In this document: positions 1 to 7,307 of the stretch, piece by piece
How the letters are laid out: each line of letters opens with the position of its first letter
Numbering within the stretch: the first letter of the stretch is position 1
DNA from: Candidatus Levybacteria bacterium RIFCSPLOWO2_01_FULL_42_15
GTDB lineage: Bacteria; Patescibacteriota; Microgenomatia; Levybacterales; UBA12049
Reading direction: 5' to 3'
Assembly: GCA_001784055.1 (NCBI GenBank)
Contig: MFOZ01000002.1
Location: forward strand, 1 to 13,597
Length of the DNA: 13,597 bases
Translations under genes and position numbers: made by a program
The notes under the pieces: model-generated
The model's input: only the letters and a program-made list of their open reading frames with translations
Databases searched by the model: none
What the model was told of the DNA's origin: nothing

Positions 1-14
1 CTCATTTTTGCCAT
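1..14 (-). CDS. possible 5' end of a leftward gene (partial, runs off the left edge)
   Basis: Only four codons lie in the window. On the minus strand an ATG at 14-12 and an in-frame ATG at 5-3 give M-A-K-M. AAGGTGA lies at 15-21: it abuts the first ATG but is well spaced (9 bases) for the second, so the second may be the true start. A minus-strand promoter lies about 80 bases upstream. A ribosomal protein bL35 often begins in a similar way (MPKMK), but four residues cannot support a name. This is a weak call resting on the RBS and promoter alone. Confidence 0.25.
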
Positions 15-92
15 TCACCTTTTCAGAACTATTCGTTCACGGCTCATGGCGCAAATATGGGCGGGTAGCGGTCTTCCCTCTAGGACATAAGT

Positions 93-121
93 ATTATACA
101 AAAAAAACCTTATAAAAACAA
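93..121 (-). promoter_or_regulatory. leftward sigma70-type promoter
   Basis: On the minus strand TTGTTT (121-116) is followed after exactly 17 bases by a consensus TATAAT (98-93). The predicted start is near position 86, leaving an untranslated leader of about 75-80 bases before the possible start codons at 14 or 5. The spacer contains a run of eight T. The promoter lies outside the transposase unit and points away from it. Confidence 0.45.
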
Positions 122-136
122 CTCGAATTTTGTATA
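95..136. repeat. 9-base inverted repeat upstream of the transposase unit
   Basis: TATACAAAA at 95-103 is the perfect reverse complement of TTTTGTATA at 128-136, with a 24-base spacer. It overlaps the leftward promoter elements and ends just before the left hairpin of the transposase unit. It could be an operator, a cruciform or a subterminal transposon sequence. It is A/T-rich, so chance is a real alternative. Confidence 0.4.
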
Positions 137-137
137 G

Positions 138-160
138 CTTGCAACCTCGGGGGTTTCAGG
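138..160. repeat. left REP-like hairpin of the transposase unit
   Basis: The core AACCTCGGGGGTT at 143-155 folds as a 5-bp stem (AACCT/GGGTT, one G-T pair) with loop CGG. It is extended by CTTG (138-141) pairing with CAGG (157-160) across one C/T mismatch. The identical 13-base core recurs at 830-842 on the other side of the transposase gene, while the outer stem bases differ. HUH transposases of the Y1 family recognise short imperfect hairpins near the ends of the DNA they move. Confidence 0.7.
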
Positions 161-167
161 GTAAACT
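139..167 (+). promoter_or_regulatory. possible promoter for the transposase, with the hairpin in its spacer
   Basis: TTGCAA (139-144) and TAAACT (162-167) are separated by 17 bases, each matching the sigma70 consensus at four of six positions. The predicted start falls at or next to the ATG at 174, which would make the transposase mRNA leaderless. The hairpin core lies exactly between the two boxes, so a transposase bound to its own end would block its own promoter. The boxes are imperfect. Confidence 0.3.
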
Positions 168-173
168 GTTTCT

Positions 174-824
174 ATGCCGCGCAGAATAATTCCTTTCGCA
201 AATAATGAGCTTTATCATATTTACAATCGTGGAGTTGAAAAACGGGAAATTTTTACCCAACCTAGAGATTACAAAAGATTCTTAAAGGCGTGCTACTATT
301 ATCAATTTTTAGGATCAACACAGAGCTTTTCAAAATTCTCCAAGTCACAACTAAACACATTCAAATCATTAAACGAGAATAAGCTGGTAGAAATAATTTG
401 CTATTGTCTTATGCCTAATCATTTCCATTTTTTAATCCGTCAACTTAAAAGTAATGGAGCATCAATTTTTATTAGCCATCTTACTAATAGTTATACAAAA
501 TACTTTAATACAAAATACATCCGCATCGGTCCACTATTGCAGGGAACGTTTAAAGCGTTAATCGTAGAAAGCGATGAGCAATTTATTCACCTTTCCCGCT
601 ATATTCACTTAAATCCGATCGTGTCGGGGTTAGTTAAGGACTTGAGTCAATACCCGTGGTCATCATACCACGAGTACATGCAAGGTAAGGGTATGATTTG
701 CTCTGTCAACGAAATATTAAATCTTTTTCCTTCAGTAGATGAATATAAAGAATTTATCGAAGATCAAATTGATTATGGTACAACGTTAGAAATTATCAAG
801 CATCAGGCTTTGGATGAGCTTTAG
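174..824 (+). CDS. REP-associated tyrosine transposase-like protein (Y1_Tnp, HUH family)
   Basis: A 216-residue single-strand DNA transposase of the Y1_Tnp/RAYT type, which cuts and rejoins DNA through a 5'-phosphotyrosine link. The HUH metal motif is H83-F-H85 within MPNHFHFL. The likely catalytic tyrosine is Y143 in RYIHLNP, followed by the family segment YPWSSYHEY (about 158-166). The start fits the family N-terminus, where NELYHIYNRG (11-20) is characteristic. Length is normal and the frame is intact, so it may be active. It is bracketed by matching hairpins at 138-160 and 819-853; the right one overlaps the stop codon. It is AT-rich and transcribed toward the helicase gene. The family is secure; whether it moves itself or only its repeats is unknown. 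Confidence 0.93.
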   Translation: MPRRIIPFANNELYHIYNRGVEKREIFTQPRDYKRFLKACYYYQFLGSTQSFSKFSKSQLNTFKSLNENKLVEIICYCLMPNHFHFLIRQLKSNGASIFISHLTNSYTKYFNTKYIRIGPLLQGTFKALIVESDEQFIHLSRYIHLNPIVSGLVKDLSQYPWSSYHEYMQGKGMICSVNEILNLFPSVDEYKEFIEDQIDYGTTLEIIKHQALDEL

Positions 825-853
825 CCGTTAACCTCGGGGGTTGAAAGCTAAAG
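819..853. repeat. right REP-like hairpin, overlapping the transposase stop codon
   Basis: The core AACCTCGGGGGTT at 830-842 is identical to that at 143-155. Here it is enclosed by a perfect 7-bp outer stem, CTTTAGC (819-825) with GCTAAAG (847-853), across a small internal loop. The TAG stop at 822-824 lies in the left arm. The hairpin ends five bases before the stop codon of the convergent helicase gene (TGA on the minus strand, 861-859). Neither strand has a T-tract after it, so it is better read as a transposase recognition site than as an intrinsic terminator. Confidence 0.7.
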
Positions 854-858
854 ATGCG

Positions 859-3792
859 TCAGGTTTGGCAGAGCATACGGTATTCGCATGTTTTACACAA
901 AGAAGATTTACTACACAAGAAGCTACTTGCTTCCATCTCTTGTGCTTTTTGGAAAATATCTTGCTTGGCGTTCTCTAATTCCTCTTTAGTCTTTGTTATC
1001 GAAAGTTTTATCCCTTCATCCAAGTATAAAAGCGAGAGTATTGTCTCATTTGCATTTTTCAAAAAAGGCGCATCCTGAACGTACGTTGCCGCTAAGGCGT
1101 AGATACCAAGCTGTAAGTCTTCTTTTAGTTTTCTTTGGTCCGGGACGTTAGTTCCTGTTTTGTAATCAATAATTTCAATTCGGTTTTTTCCCACCTTGTC
1201 AACGCGGTCAATCCTTCCCCCAATAGTGATAATCCGCTTTGGGTTTTCGGGGTCTTTGAGAGAAAATTTAAATGGCATTTCTAATGTCAAAGCAGAGAGA
1301 GGCGATGTCCTGTTATATTCTTTCGTAAGATAATTAATGACTAAAGTTTCTGCCTTTTGTTTTGCTTTTTGCTCATGAGCCTTAGTTGTGTATCCTTCAT
1401 TAACCCAATTTTTACTCAAAAGGCCGGGGATGTCCTTTATTCGCAAGGGTTGTTTTTGGATCCACGCTTGATAAAAATCCCTAAGGGTTGCATGAATACT
1501 TGTTCCAAAACTCTGAGCGGCGCTTTGAGGGGTGGGAATCTTGAGAATATACTTAAGTTTATAATGCAGCGGGCACACACCAAACGTTTGTATTTGAGAA
1601 TAAGAAAGATAGGTTATCGGTAAGTTACGGAATAAAACGTTATGAGCCTGTTCTGTCTTTGGAGTCCAGTCAAGAAGCGTTAATTGTGCTGAGGATGGAT
1701 GGTCAAGATGACTGATCACTTCTTTTATATATCTGTCTACTTCTTGTTGTCCAAGAGATTCAGCTACGAATGGGGAAACCTTCCTTTCCCGCTTTCCTTC
1801 CGCATACAAATGCGCACTCGTTAAGAAAAGTTCATCGCGGGCTCTTGTCATTCCCACGTAAAATAATCGCCTTTCTTCCTGCAGATGATAATCTCCTTGC
1901 GGAAGAATTTCTTTTACGAGTTTTGTTGGAATAGGAATCTGCTCATTCCTGTCGCGAGTAGGAAACCGGAGCGTGACAAGATTTACAAGAAAAACAACAG
2001 GAAACTCAAGTCCCTTACTGGCATGAACGGTCAGGATATTAACCGCGTTGTTAAGAATCCAGTCGGAATCGGAAGCAAGCGGTCCTTCCCCAAGCTGCAT
2101 GGAAAGATCAATCCAATCAACTACCGCAAACACGGAAGAATCTTCAAAAGAAACCTCATGGGTTTTTAGTTTGTCAAAGAAAAGCGCTACGTTTTGAGAT
2201 TTTTGTACGTTTTGTTCGGTCGCGGCCCCCATATAGAAACGCAAAAGCCCGCTATCCTCCAAAAAGTAATACAAGATTTGGCCGGCTGTTTCTTTTGGAA
2301 TAAAAGTAAGGTGGCGCTTAATCATGGACGCTATGGTATTGAGTGTTTCTTTTGTTTGGGACAGAAGATGGAGCGGAGGATTTTCTATTGCTTCAAAAAG
2401 CGTAAGATTTTTTCTGCGCGCGTAACTCAAAAGAAGCGAGATATCTTTACTGTTAATGCTAAAAACCTCCATAGTAAGCGTTCTATACAAAGACGTGGCA
2501 TCTTCTAAGTTATAAAGAACTTTAAGGTAGGCAATGAGGTCTTTTATCTCTTCTTTGTGAAAAAGATGTCCAGGTCCCAAAAACTGATAAGGGATTTTTG
2601 CCCGCCCGAGCGCTCGCACAAAGGGCTGCGCGTGATCGTTTGCGCGAACCAATAGGGCAAAATCGCGGTAGGACCTATTAGTTTTTTCAACTAGTTCTTG
2701 AATTTTTTTTGATACAAGGCTTGCTTCGTCCTCAACCCGTTTTCCAAACAAAAGAGTTACTGGATTGCCGTCTATATTGCGTTGCGATACGAGTTTTTTA
2801 TTAATGCCGGATTTTATCTCAAGCCGGTCAGGATTATTGTACTGGATAGCTCTATATGAGGAACTAAGAATTTCTTTTGTTGAACGGTAGTTCTTGGTAA
2901 GCGTTATAATTCTTGACTTAGGAAACCGTTTTTGAAAATGAATAATATTTGAAATGGCAGCGCCTCTCCACCGATAAATCGCTTGATCATCATCGCCAAC
3001 TACGGTGATATTTTTGTCTTTTCCCGCAAGAAGGAGTGCTAATTCGTTTTGGGCAAAGTTTGTGTCTTGAAATTCATCAACAAGGATGTACTTAAATTGC
3101 TGTTGATAAGAAGAGAGGATATTCTTGCGAGTTCTAAGAAGATAGAGCGCGTAAGAAATAAGATCCGCAAAATCCATAACACTCTCTTTTATTTTAAGCG
3201 CCTGATAACGCGTAAATGCGTTGGCAAGCTCACCTATCTTGCGGGCTTCTAGTTTTTCTTCATCTTGCTGTTTGGGGGAAAGAGCAAGGCGCTTAGCGTA
3301 TGCAAGATATTGAGAGGGAATTATGTCTTCATCTTGGAGGCGGCTAAAATGCGCAATGAGTCCCTCAAGAAATTTATTAGGATTTCCCAAGGGGCGAAAA
3401 TAATCAAATTCAAACGAAAACATGTGTTTTCTCAAAAACAAAACCGCCTCTGACTGACTCATAAGTTTGTATGCGGGATTTAGCCCAATATGAATTGCAT
3501 CCTGTCGCAAAATCCTGTCGCAAAACGCATGAAAGGTAGAAATCCACATTTGCGTGTACCCGTACGGCATTGCCTTGTCAACGCGCTCCTCCATTTCTTG
3601 GGCGGCTTTTTCGGTAAAGGTGAGAGCAAGAATATGCTGGGGAGATACGTTTTTTTTGAGGATAAGATAGGTAATGCGATGCGTTATGACCGTTGTTTTG
3701 CCTGTTCCCGCTCCCGCAATAACAAGAAGAGGCCCTTTTCCAAACAGAACTGCCTCTTCCTGCTCTTTATTAAGTTTTGGATCATCTGCCAT
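859..3792 (-). CDS. UvrD/AddA-like superfamily 1 helicase fused to an AddB/Cas4-like Fe-S nuclease
   Basis: A 977-residue ATP-dependent DNA helicase-nuclease, probably for double-strand break processing. SF1A motifs appear in order: Walker A AGAGTGKT (26-33), motif II DEFQDT (239-244), motif III GDDDQAIYRWRG (266-277), NYRS (301-304), motif V TVHASKGLE (588-596) and motif VI VGMTRAR (646-652). From about 725 a PD-(D/E)XK nuclease follows: H767, D862 in GGRID, D876-Y-K878 in IIDYKTG, and Q894 in the QxxxY motif. C740 with C966-x2-C969-x5-C975 matches the 4Fe-4S clamp of AddB-type nucleases. Having both activities in one chain recalls mycobacterial AdnA/AdnB more than plain UvrD or PcrA. It is the last gene of the leftward operon, 21 bases after the cupredoxin gene, with no clear Shine-Dalgarno sequence. 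All key residues are present. Confidence 0.93.
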   Translation of the reverse strand: MADDPKLNKEQEEAVLFGKGPLLVIAGAGTGKTTVITHRITYLILKKNVSPQHILALTFTEKAAQEMEERVDKAMPYGYTQMWISTFHAFCDRILRQDAIHIGLNPAYKLMSQSEAVLFLRKHMFSFEFDYFRPLGNPNKFLEGLIAHFSRLQDEDIIPSQYLAYAKRLALSPKQQDEEKLEARKIGELANAFTRYQALKIKESVMDFADLISYALYLLRTRKNILSSYQQQFKYILVDEFQDTNFAQNELALLLAGKDKNITVVGDDDQAIYRWRGAAISNIIHFQKRFPKSRIITLTKNYRSTKEILSSSYRAIQYNNPDRLEIKSGINKKLVSQRNIDGNPVTLLFGKRVEDEASLVSKKIQELVEKTNRSYRDFALLVRANDHAQPFVRALGRAKIPYQFLGPGHLFHKEEIKDLIAYLKVLYNLEDATSLYRTLTMEVFSINSKDISLLLSYARRKNLTLFEAIENPPLHLLSQTKETLNTIASMIKRHLTFIPKETAGQILYYFLEDSGLLRFYMGAATEQNVQKSQNVALFFDKLKTHEVSFEDSSVFAVVDWIDLSMQLGEGPLASDSDWILNNAVNILTVHASKGLEFPVVFLVNLVTLRFPTRDRNEQIPIPTKLVKEILPQGDYHLQEERRLFYVGMTRARDELFLTSAHLYAEGKRERKVSPFVAESLGQQEVDRYIKEVISHLDHPSSAQLTLLDWTPKTEQAHNVLFRNLPITYLSYSQIQTFGVCPLHYKLKYILKIPTPQSAAQSFGTSIHATLRDFYQAWIQKQPLRIKDIPGLLSKNWVNEGYTTKAHEQKAKQKAETLVINYLTKEYNRTSPLSALTLEMPFKFSLKDPENPKRIITIGGRIDRVDKVGKNRIEIIDYKTGTNVPDQRKLKEDLQLGIYALAATYVQDAPFLKNANETILSLLYLDEGIKLSITKTKEELENAKQDIFQKAQEMEASSFLCSKSSLCKTCEYRMLCQT

Positions 3793-3813
3793 GAAGAATA
3801 TTGTAGCAGAGAA

Positions 3814-4227
3814 CTACTCTACCACAATGGTTCCCTCTCGCTCCGGGTTGAGATGATCATGGTACGTATAGGTTCCTTTCTCGGTAAACATCATTTGAAC
3901 AGATGAGCTTTCCGTGAATTCACCAAGATTAAGCTTAGGATACAATTTGTGGAATGGATGATCGTCCGAGTTGACGGTTGCTGCATTCCCACTGTTGTTA
4001 ACCCAGGTAACTTTTGTTCCCGTTTTAATAGTTGCTGTTGTTGGTTCAAATCCGCTTTTTGTAACGGAAATAGTGACCTCACCGGATGGCGTTGGAAACG
4101 TCGTTTGTGCCTCTGTTGTAGGTTGGGATTTTTCTTTCATTGCGTCTTTGTTTGGGCTATTTCTGAAGAAAAACGCGCCAATTCCAATCAAAAGCACGAT
4201 TATTCCCAAAAGAATTATCTTGTTCAT
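3814..4227 (-). CDS. membrane-anchored cupredoxin-like protein lacking the type-1 copper cysteine
   Basis: A 137-residue protein with an N-terminal membrane helix (about 4-22), a Thr/Pro/Ser-rich linker (about 34-48) and a single plastocyanin/azurin-like beta domain (about 50-137). The domain should face outward. Family marks are the SGFEPTTATIKTGTKVTWVN strand region (58-77), D89-H90 and the closing GTYTYHDHLNP..EGTIVV. In classical blue copper proteins the last loop carries Cys, His and Met ligands. Here it reads Y-H123-D124-H125, with no Cys in the whole domain and no Met after it. H90, H93, H123 and H125 could bind copper in a type-2-like site, or the domain may be structural. The start overlaps the rmuC stop (ATGA) and has a full AAGGAGGTGA ribosome binding site at 4231-4240. 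The fold is clear; the role is not. Confidence 0.85.
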   Translation of the reverse strand: MNKIILLGIIVLLIGIGAFFFRNSPNKDAMKEKSQPTTEAQTTFPTPSGEVTISVTKSGFEPTTATIKTGTKVTWVNNSGNAATVNSDDHPFHKLYPKLNLGEFTESSSVQMMFTEKGTYTYHDHLNPEREGTIVVE

Positions 4228-5267
4228 GCCTCACCTCCTTTCCCGTGTTCTATTTGTTCAATGTTAGCTTTCTCAAGGTGACGGCTTGAGGTAAGTTTAT
4301 TGCCAAATTGCCCAAAACCGACCGATACATTAGAAAACTGTGAGGAGGCATTGGTAAGATGTTTGCCAAGCACGTCAAGATTGTCTCCGATTTTTTGGTA
4401 ATCAATCCGGAGGGTTCGCAGGAGGCGCAACACTTCTCTTGATTGCAGCTCAATCTTTTTCCCCTCAAAGGACAAAAGAATTGTCTGAAGATGTGCGTAC
4501 AAGGTATTGGGAGAAACAACATAGACTCGTAATTTACGCGCGTATTCAAGAAGATCAGTCGTGTTAATAAGCTCATAATACACTCCTTCTGAAGGAATAT
4601 ACATAAGGGCAAAGTCCATAGTTCCTTCGGAAGGAAGAACGTATTTTTTTGCGATTGTGTCGATATGTTTTTTGATGTCTTGCGTAAATTCCTTTCTCGC
4701 CTCCTCTTTTTTTTCTTCGTTTTCCGCTTTATAGAGCGCTGAATAATGCTCCATAGGAAACTTAGAGTCAATGGAAAGGATTCCCGCATCGGTTTTAATT
4801 GCGGCATCAACGCGGTCTCCCGATTTAAACTGATACTGCAGGAAAAAGCTGTTTTTTGGAAACATTTGGGAGATTAAATCTTTGAGCACTTGCTCTCCGA
4901 TATTGCCCCTCAGCTTTGGGTTTTTAAAAGCCTCCTGTAGTTCTTTAATACTTCTTCCAATCTCACTCATTGCCCCAACCTCTTTTCCCACTTCTTTGAT
5001 AACATATGCCGCTTTATCAAGTCGTTCGTTAAGCTGCTTTGAGTTTTCCTGAAGGACTTTTGTCATGTCCACAGAGGATGATCGTAGCGCCTCACGGATC
5101 GCATTATTGGTTGCGTCAAGAGATGCCTGCATGCTTTTAAGCCACTCAAAAAGCGTTTCGTTTTGTGCATTTTTTGAAAGAGAAGAAAATTTTTTGTTAA
5201 GAAAAAAGAGGACAATCCCGATACCAAAGATTACTGTTCCGACCAGCGCAAAATACTCGTACGTCAT
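4224..5267 (-). CDS. rmuC: RmuC-family DNA recombination protein
   Basis: A 347-residue RmuC homologue. The family limits DNA inversion and rearrangement in E. coli and is a predicted PD-(D/E)XK nuclease. Visible parts are an N-terminal membrane helix (about 5-23), a helical, probably coiled-coil region (about 30-115) and the RmuC domain (about 115-320). The domain has RGNIGE (E125), VDAAI (D154), SIDSKFP (D167, K169) and the conserved MYIPSEGVYYEL segment. I place the start at the ATG at 5267, which overlaps the tsaD stop as ATGA and puts the helix at the N-terminus. An in-frame ATG at 5318 would add 17 unlikely residues and overlap tsaD by 55 bases. The gene ends in another ATGA overlap with the cupredoxin gene. 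The family is certain; the biochemical activity is inferred. Confidence 0.93.
   Translation of the reverse strand: MTYEYFALVGTVIFGIGIVLFFLNKKFSSLSKNAQNETLFEWLKSMQASLDATNNAIREALRSSSVDMTKVLQENSKQLNERLDKAAYVIKEVGKEVGAMSEIGRSIKELQEAFKNPKLRGNIGEQVLKDLISQMFPKNSFFLQYQFKSGDRVDAAIKTDAGILSIDSKFPMEHYSALYKAENEEKKEEARKEFTQDIKKHIDTIAKKYVLPSEGTMDFALMYIPSEGVYYELINTTDLLEYARKLRVYVVSPNTLYAHLQTILLSFEGKKIELQSREVLRLLRTLRIDYQKIGDNLDVLGKHLTNASSQFSNVSVGFGQFGNKLTSSRHLEKANIEQIEHGKGGEA
4231..4240 (-). promoter_or_regulatory. strong ribosome binding site of the cupredoxin gene
   Basis: AAGGAGGTGA on the minus strand ends three bases before the ATG at 4227. It lies inside the 3' end of rmuC, so the cupredoxin can be initiated independently rather than only by coupling. 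Most other starts in this operon have no comparable sequence, which suggests this product is made at a higher level. Confidence 0.7.
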
Positions 5268-6325
5268 GATTCTATTGTAGCAAAATAGAGTTGTGGGTTC
5301 GCATACACATTTTTCCACAAGACTGGTTTGTAATTAAAAAACGCGCATGAGGCGATCATTGCTCCGTTGTCGGTACAAAGCGAAGCCGCGGGAACAAAAA
5401 TTTCAGCGTCTAGCTTATAGCGTCTAGCCTTTAGTTTAAATTCATCACGTAGTTTCTGATTTGCAGCAACGCCACCGCCAAGAAGGATTGATTTTGCCTT
5501 ATGTTGCAATGCAGCATTCAATGTTTTTTTAATTAACACATCAATAATCGCTTGTTGGACAGAGGCGGATATATCAGCGATTGTTTCATCGCTCAATTGT
5601 TTCATTGCTCTTACTTCTTTTAGTACGGCAGTCTTTAAGCCAGAAAAAGAAAAGTCAAAATCGTTTGAATTAATCATTGGTTTGGGAAATAAGAATCGTT
5701 TTGAGTTTCCGTTCTTGGCAGCCTTTTCAATCGCCGGGCCGCCCGGATAGGAAAGCTTTAACAATCGTCCTATTTTATCAAGCGCTTCTCCTGCTGCGTC
5801 GTCTCTTGTCCCTCCAAGCCACTGTAATTTGCCGTGGTCTTTAAGAAGAACTAAATCAGTGTGTCCTCCGGAAACCACCAGGGCAACCGCAGGAAACTCA
5901 ATATCGCTATCTCTTATTGCTTTTTCCCAACTGCCCGTTTTAATAAAATTTGCGTAAATGTGTCCCATCAAATGATTCACAGGGATCAGAGGAACATTCC
6001 ATAGATACGCAAGTGTTTTTGCGGTTTCTACTCCCACAAGAAGTGATCCAATAAGTCCCGGTCCAACAGTAACGGCAATCGCATCAATAGGGGGTTTTTT
6101 TGCCAAAGGGTTAGATACGCCAAGCGTTTCTTTAATAACGGGAAGTATATAGGAGAGTTGTTCCCGCGCCGCGACTTCGGGAATAATCCCTCCTGTCTTT
6201 TTGTGAAGAGACAGAGAAGAGGCGACGGTATTTACCTCAAGCGTTACCAGGGGATCGGACGGATTGCCGGATATGAGAGCTGCTGATGTTTCATCGCATG
6301 AGGTTTCAATCCCAAGAAGACGCAT
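5264..6325 (-). CDS. tsaD: tRNA N6-adenosine threonylcarbamoyltransferase TsaD
   Basis: A 353-residue TsaD (Kae1/Qri7 family, ASKHA fold). It transfers the threonylcarbamoyl group from threonylcarbamoyl-AMP to A37 of ANN-decoding tRNAs, together with TsaB and TsaE in bacteria. Diagnostic sequences are the N-terminal GIETSCDETSAAL (5-17), GGIIPEVAAREQ (45-56), the metal ligands H118-L-M-G-H122, SGGHTDL, the GEALDK segment and D319 in CTDNGAMI. Length is normal and no key residue is missing. The start lies one base after the DUF192 stop, and the end overlaps rmuC by four bases. tsaB and tsaE are not in this window. A core essential gene, firmly identified. Confidence 0.98.
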   Translation of the reverse strand: MRLLGIETSCDETSAALISGNPSDPLVTLEVNTVASSLSLHKKTGGIIPEVAAREQLSYILPVIKETLGVSNPLAKKPPIDAIAVTVGPGLIGSLLVGVETAKTLAYLWNVPLIPVNHLMGHIYANFIKTGSWEKAIRDSDIEFPAVALVVSGGHTDLVLLKDHGKLQWLGGTRDDAAGEALDKIGRLLKLSYPGGPAIEKAAKNGNSKRFLFPKPMINSNDFDFSFSGLKTAVLKEVRAMKQLSDETIADISASVQQAIIDVLIKKTLNAALQHKAKSILLGGGVAANQKLRDEFKLKARRYKLDAEIFVPAASLCTDNGAMIASCAFFNYKPVLWKNVYANPQLYFATIES

Positions 6326-6326
6326 A

Positions 6327-6797
6327 TCAGAGTGAAATTTTTACCTCATCGCCTTTTTGAAGGCCCAGCTTTTCGGCGCGTCCGGCAGCAACCTCAATGA
6401 CCATATCAGATGGCTCATCGGGTTTGTAAATAGTAAGTTCTTGATTCGCATCAGGTGGGGGGGATACGCGAGATACGATTGTCACAATTTTTCTTTCTCG
6501 CAAAAAGATAATGTCAATAGAAAACTTCATGTCTTTCATCCAAAACGAATGATACCCGGGGCTATCAAAGAGAAACAGCATGCCTTCATTTTTTTCAAGC
6601 GATTCTTTTTTTGAAAGCCCAATCTGTTTTTCTTTGTCTGTTGCGGCGACCGTTAAAGAAAACGTTTGGTCATGAAGAATTGCTGTTTTTTTACTGCTCC
6701 AGAATGTCAATTTTTCGACAAAGGAATAATCTTGGGATATCTTTACCGCCGCAAGGGCGACAATAAGAACAACAAATAAAAATAAAATCTTTTTCAT
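6327..6797 (-). CDS. DUF192 family exported or membrane-anchored protein
   Basis: A 156-residue protein with an N-terminal hydrophobic segment after MKK (about 4-20), a signal peptide or anchor, followed by a DUF192 domain (about 45-155). Family marks are QIGLSKKESL, GMLFLF, the HSFWMKDM segment, SIDIIF and the closing VIEVAAGRAEKLGLQKGD. The molecular function of DUF192 is not established. The gene overlaps the upstream nucleotidyltransferase stop by four bases (ATGA) and lies one base from tsaD, so it is co-translated with both. There is no lipobox cysteine, so it is not a lipoprotein. Confidence 0.9.
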   Translation of the reverse strand: MKKILFLFVVLIVALAAVKISQDYSFVEKLTFWSSKKTAILHDQTFSLTVAATDKEKQIGLSKKESLEKNEGMLFLFDSPGYHSFWMKDMKFSIDIIFLRERKIVTIVSRVSPPPDANQELTIYKPDEPSDMVIEVAAGRAEKLGLQKGDEVKISL

Positions 6798-7294
6798 TTT
6801 TTCTTACCGATAAGCATTTCTATTGTTTGTGTTGAGGAGTGTTCTTTAACACGGTCAACAACCTCAATCACAGGGATTCCGAATAATTTTGCTTGGCGAT
6901 CTTTGTGTCTTCTGTGCTCGTCATTTTTTGTGGTTGCTATTATATCAGGTTTTATCGATTGCGTCAGCATATCATATTCTCCATCCGTTTTCAGATGAGG
7001 GAGAAGTACAATATAGTTTGTTGATGAAAGTGCCGCAAGAATCTCTGCTCTTTCTTTTTGAGAGTTGATTGGTCGTCCTTCCCCCTTCCTCTTTCTTATG
7101 GATTCATCATTTTCCAAAAGAATCATTACCATATCTGCCTGTTGCTTTGCCCCCTGTAAGAATTTTATGTGTCCTATGTGAAGAATATCAAAGCACCCTC
7201 CAACCAAAACGATCTTTTTGTTGTGTCTTTTGAGTTGACCTGCTATCTCAATAGCTTTTTTGGTAGAAACAATTTTATTCATATAATTTCTCAT
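6794..7294 (-). CDS. HxGH nucleotidyltransferase, RfaE2/TagD-like
   Basis: A 166-residue cytidylyl/adenylyltransferase of the HIGH superfamily, which joins a nucleotide to a phosphorylated small molecule. The nucleotide site shows GGCFDILHIGH (32-42, with H39 and H42), and the C-terminal KxxSST signature is K150-E-H-S-S-T155. The nearest family by eye is the adenylyltransferase half of heptose synthase HldE/RfaE. The substrate cannot be assigned: no heptose or glycerol teichoic-acid genes are here. The region between (N103-D104-E-H, about 123-126) matches the family's TTKND segment. The start at 7294 could instead be M5 at 7282; neither has a good ribosome binding site. It begins 13 bases after the VanW-family gene and overlaps the DUF192 gene by four bases. 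Confidence 0.88.
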   Translation of the reverse strand: MRNYMNKIVSTKKAIEIAGQLKRHNKKIVLVGGCFDILHIGHIKFLQGAKQQADMVMILLENDESIRKRKGEGRPINSQKERAEILAALSSTNYIVLLPHLKTDGEYDMLTQSIKPDIIATTKNDEHRRHKDRQAKLFGIPVIEVVDRVKEHSSTQTIEMLIGKKK

Positions 7295-7307
7295 TGAGCA
7301 TTAAAAA

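Noticed and set aside
1..173. tRNA or other structured RNA gene near the left edge
   Set aside because: I could not fold a cloverleaf or find a T-loop consensus on either strand. The G/C-rich stretch at 60-80 is short and unpaired.
819..853. Hairpin after the transposase as a bidirectional terminator for the converging genes
   Set aside because: No T-tract follows on either strand, and its core is identical to the hairpin on the other side of the transposase, which fits a recognition site better.
3814..3860. Frameshift as the reason for the missing copper cysteine
   Set aside because: The conserved strands on both sides of the ligand loop (GTYTY and EGTIVV) are in the same frame, so no indel is needed. 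The substitution appears genuine.
4250..4810. Open frame of 186 codons on the minus strand inside rmuC
   Set aside because: It is a different frame of a region encoding the conserved RmuC domain, and its product is a low-complexity basic/Cys mixture with no recognisable domain.
5268..5318. Longer rmuC start at the ATG at 5318
   Set aside because: It would overlap tsaD by 55 bases and place Cys-rich residues before the membrane helix. The ATGA junction at 5264-5267 matches the other junctions in this operon.
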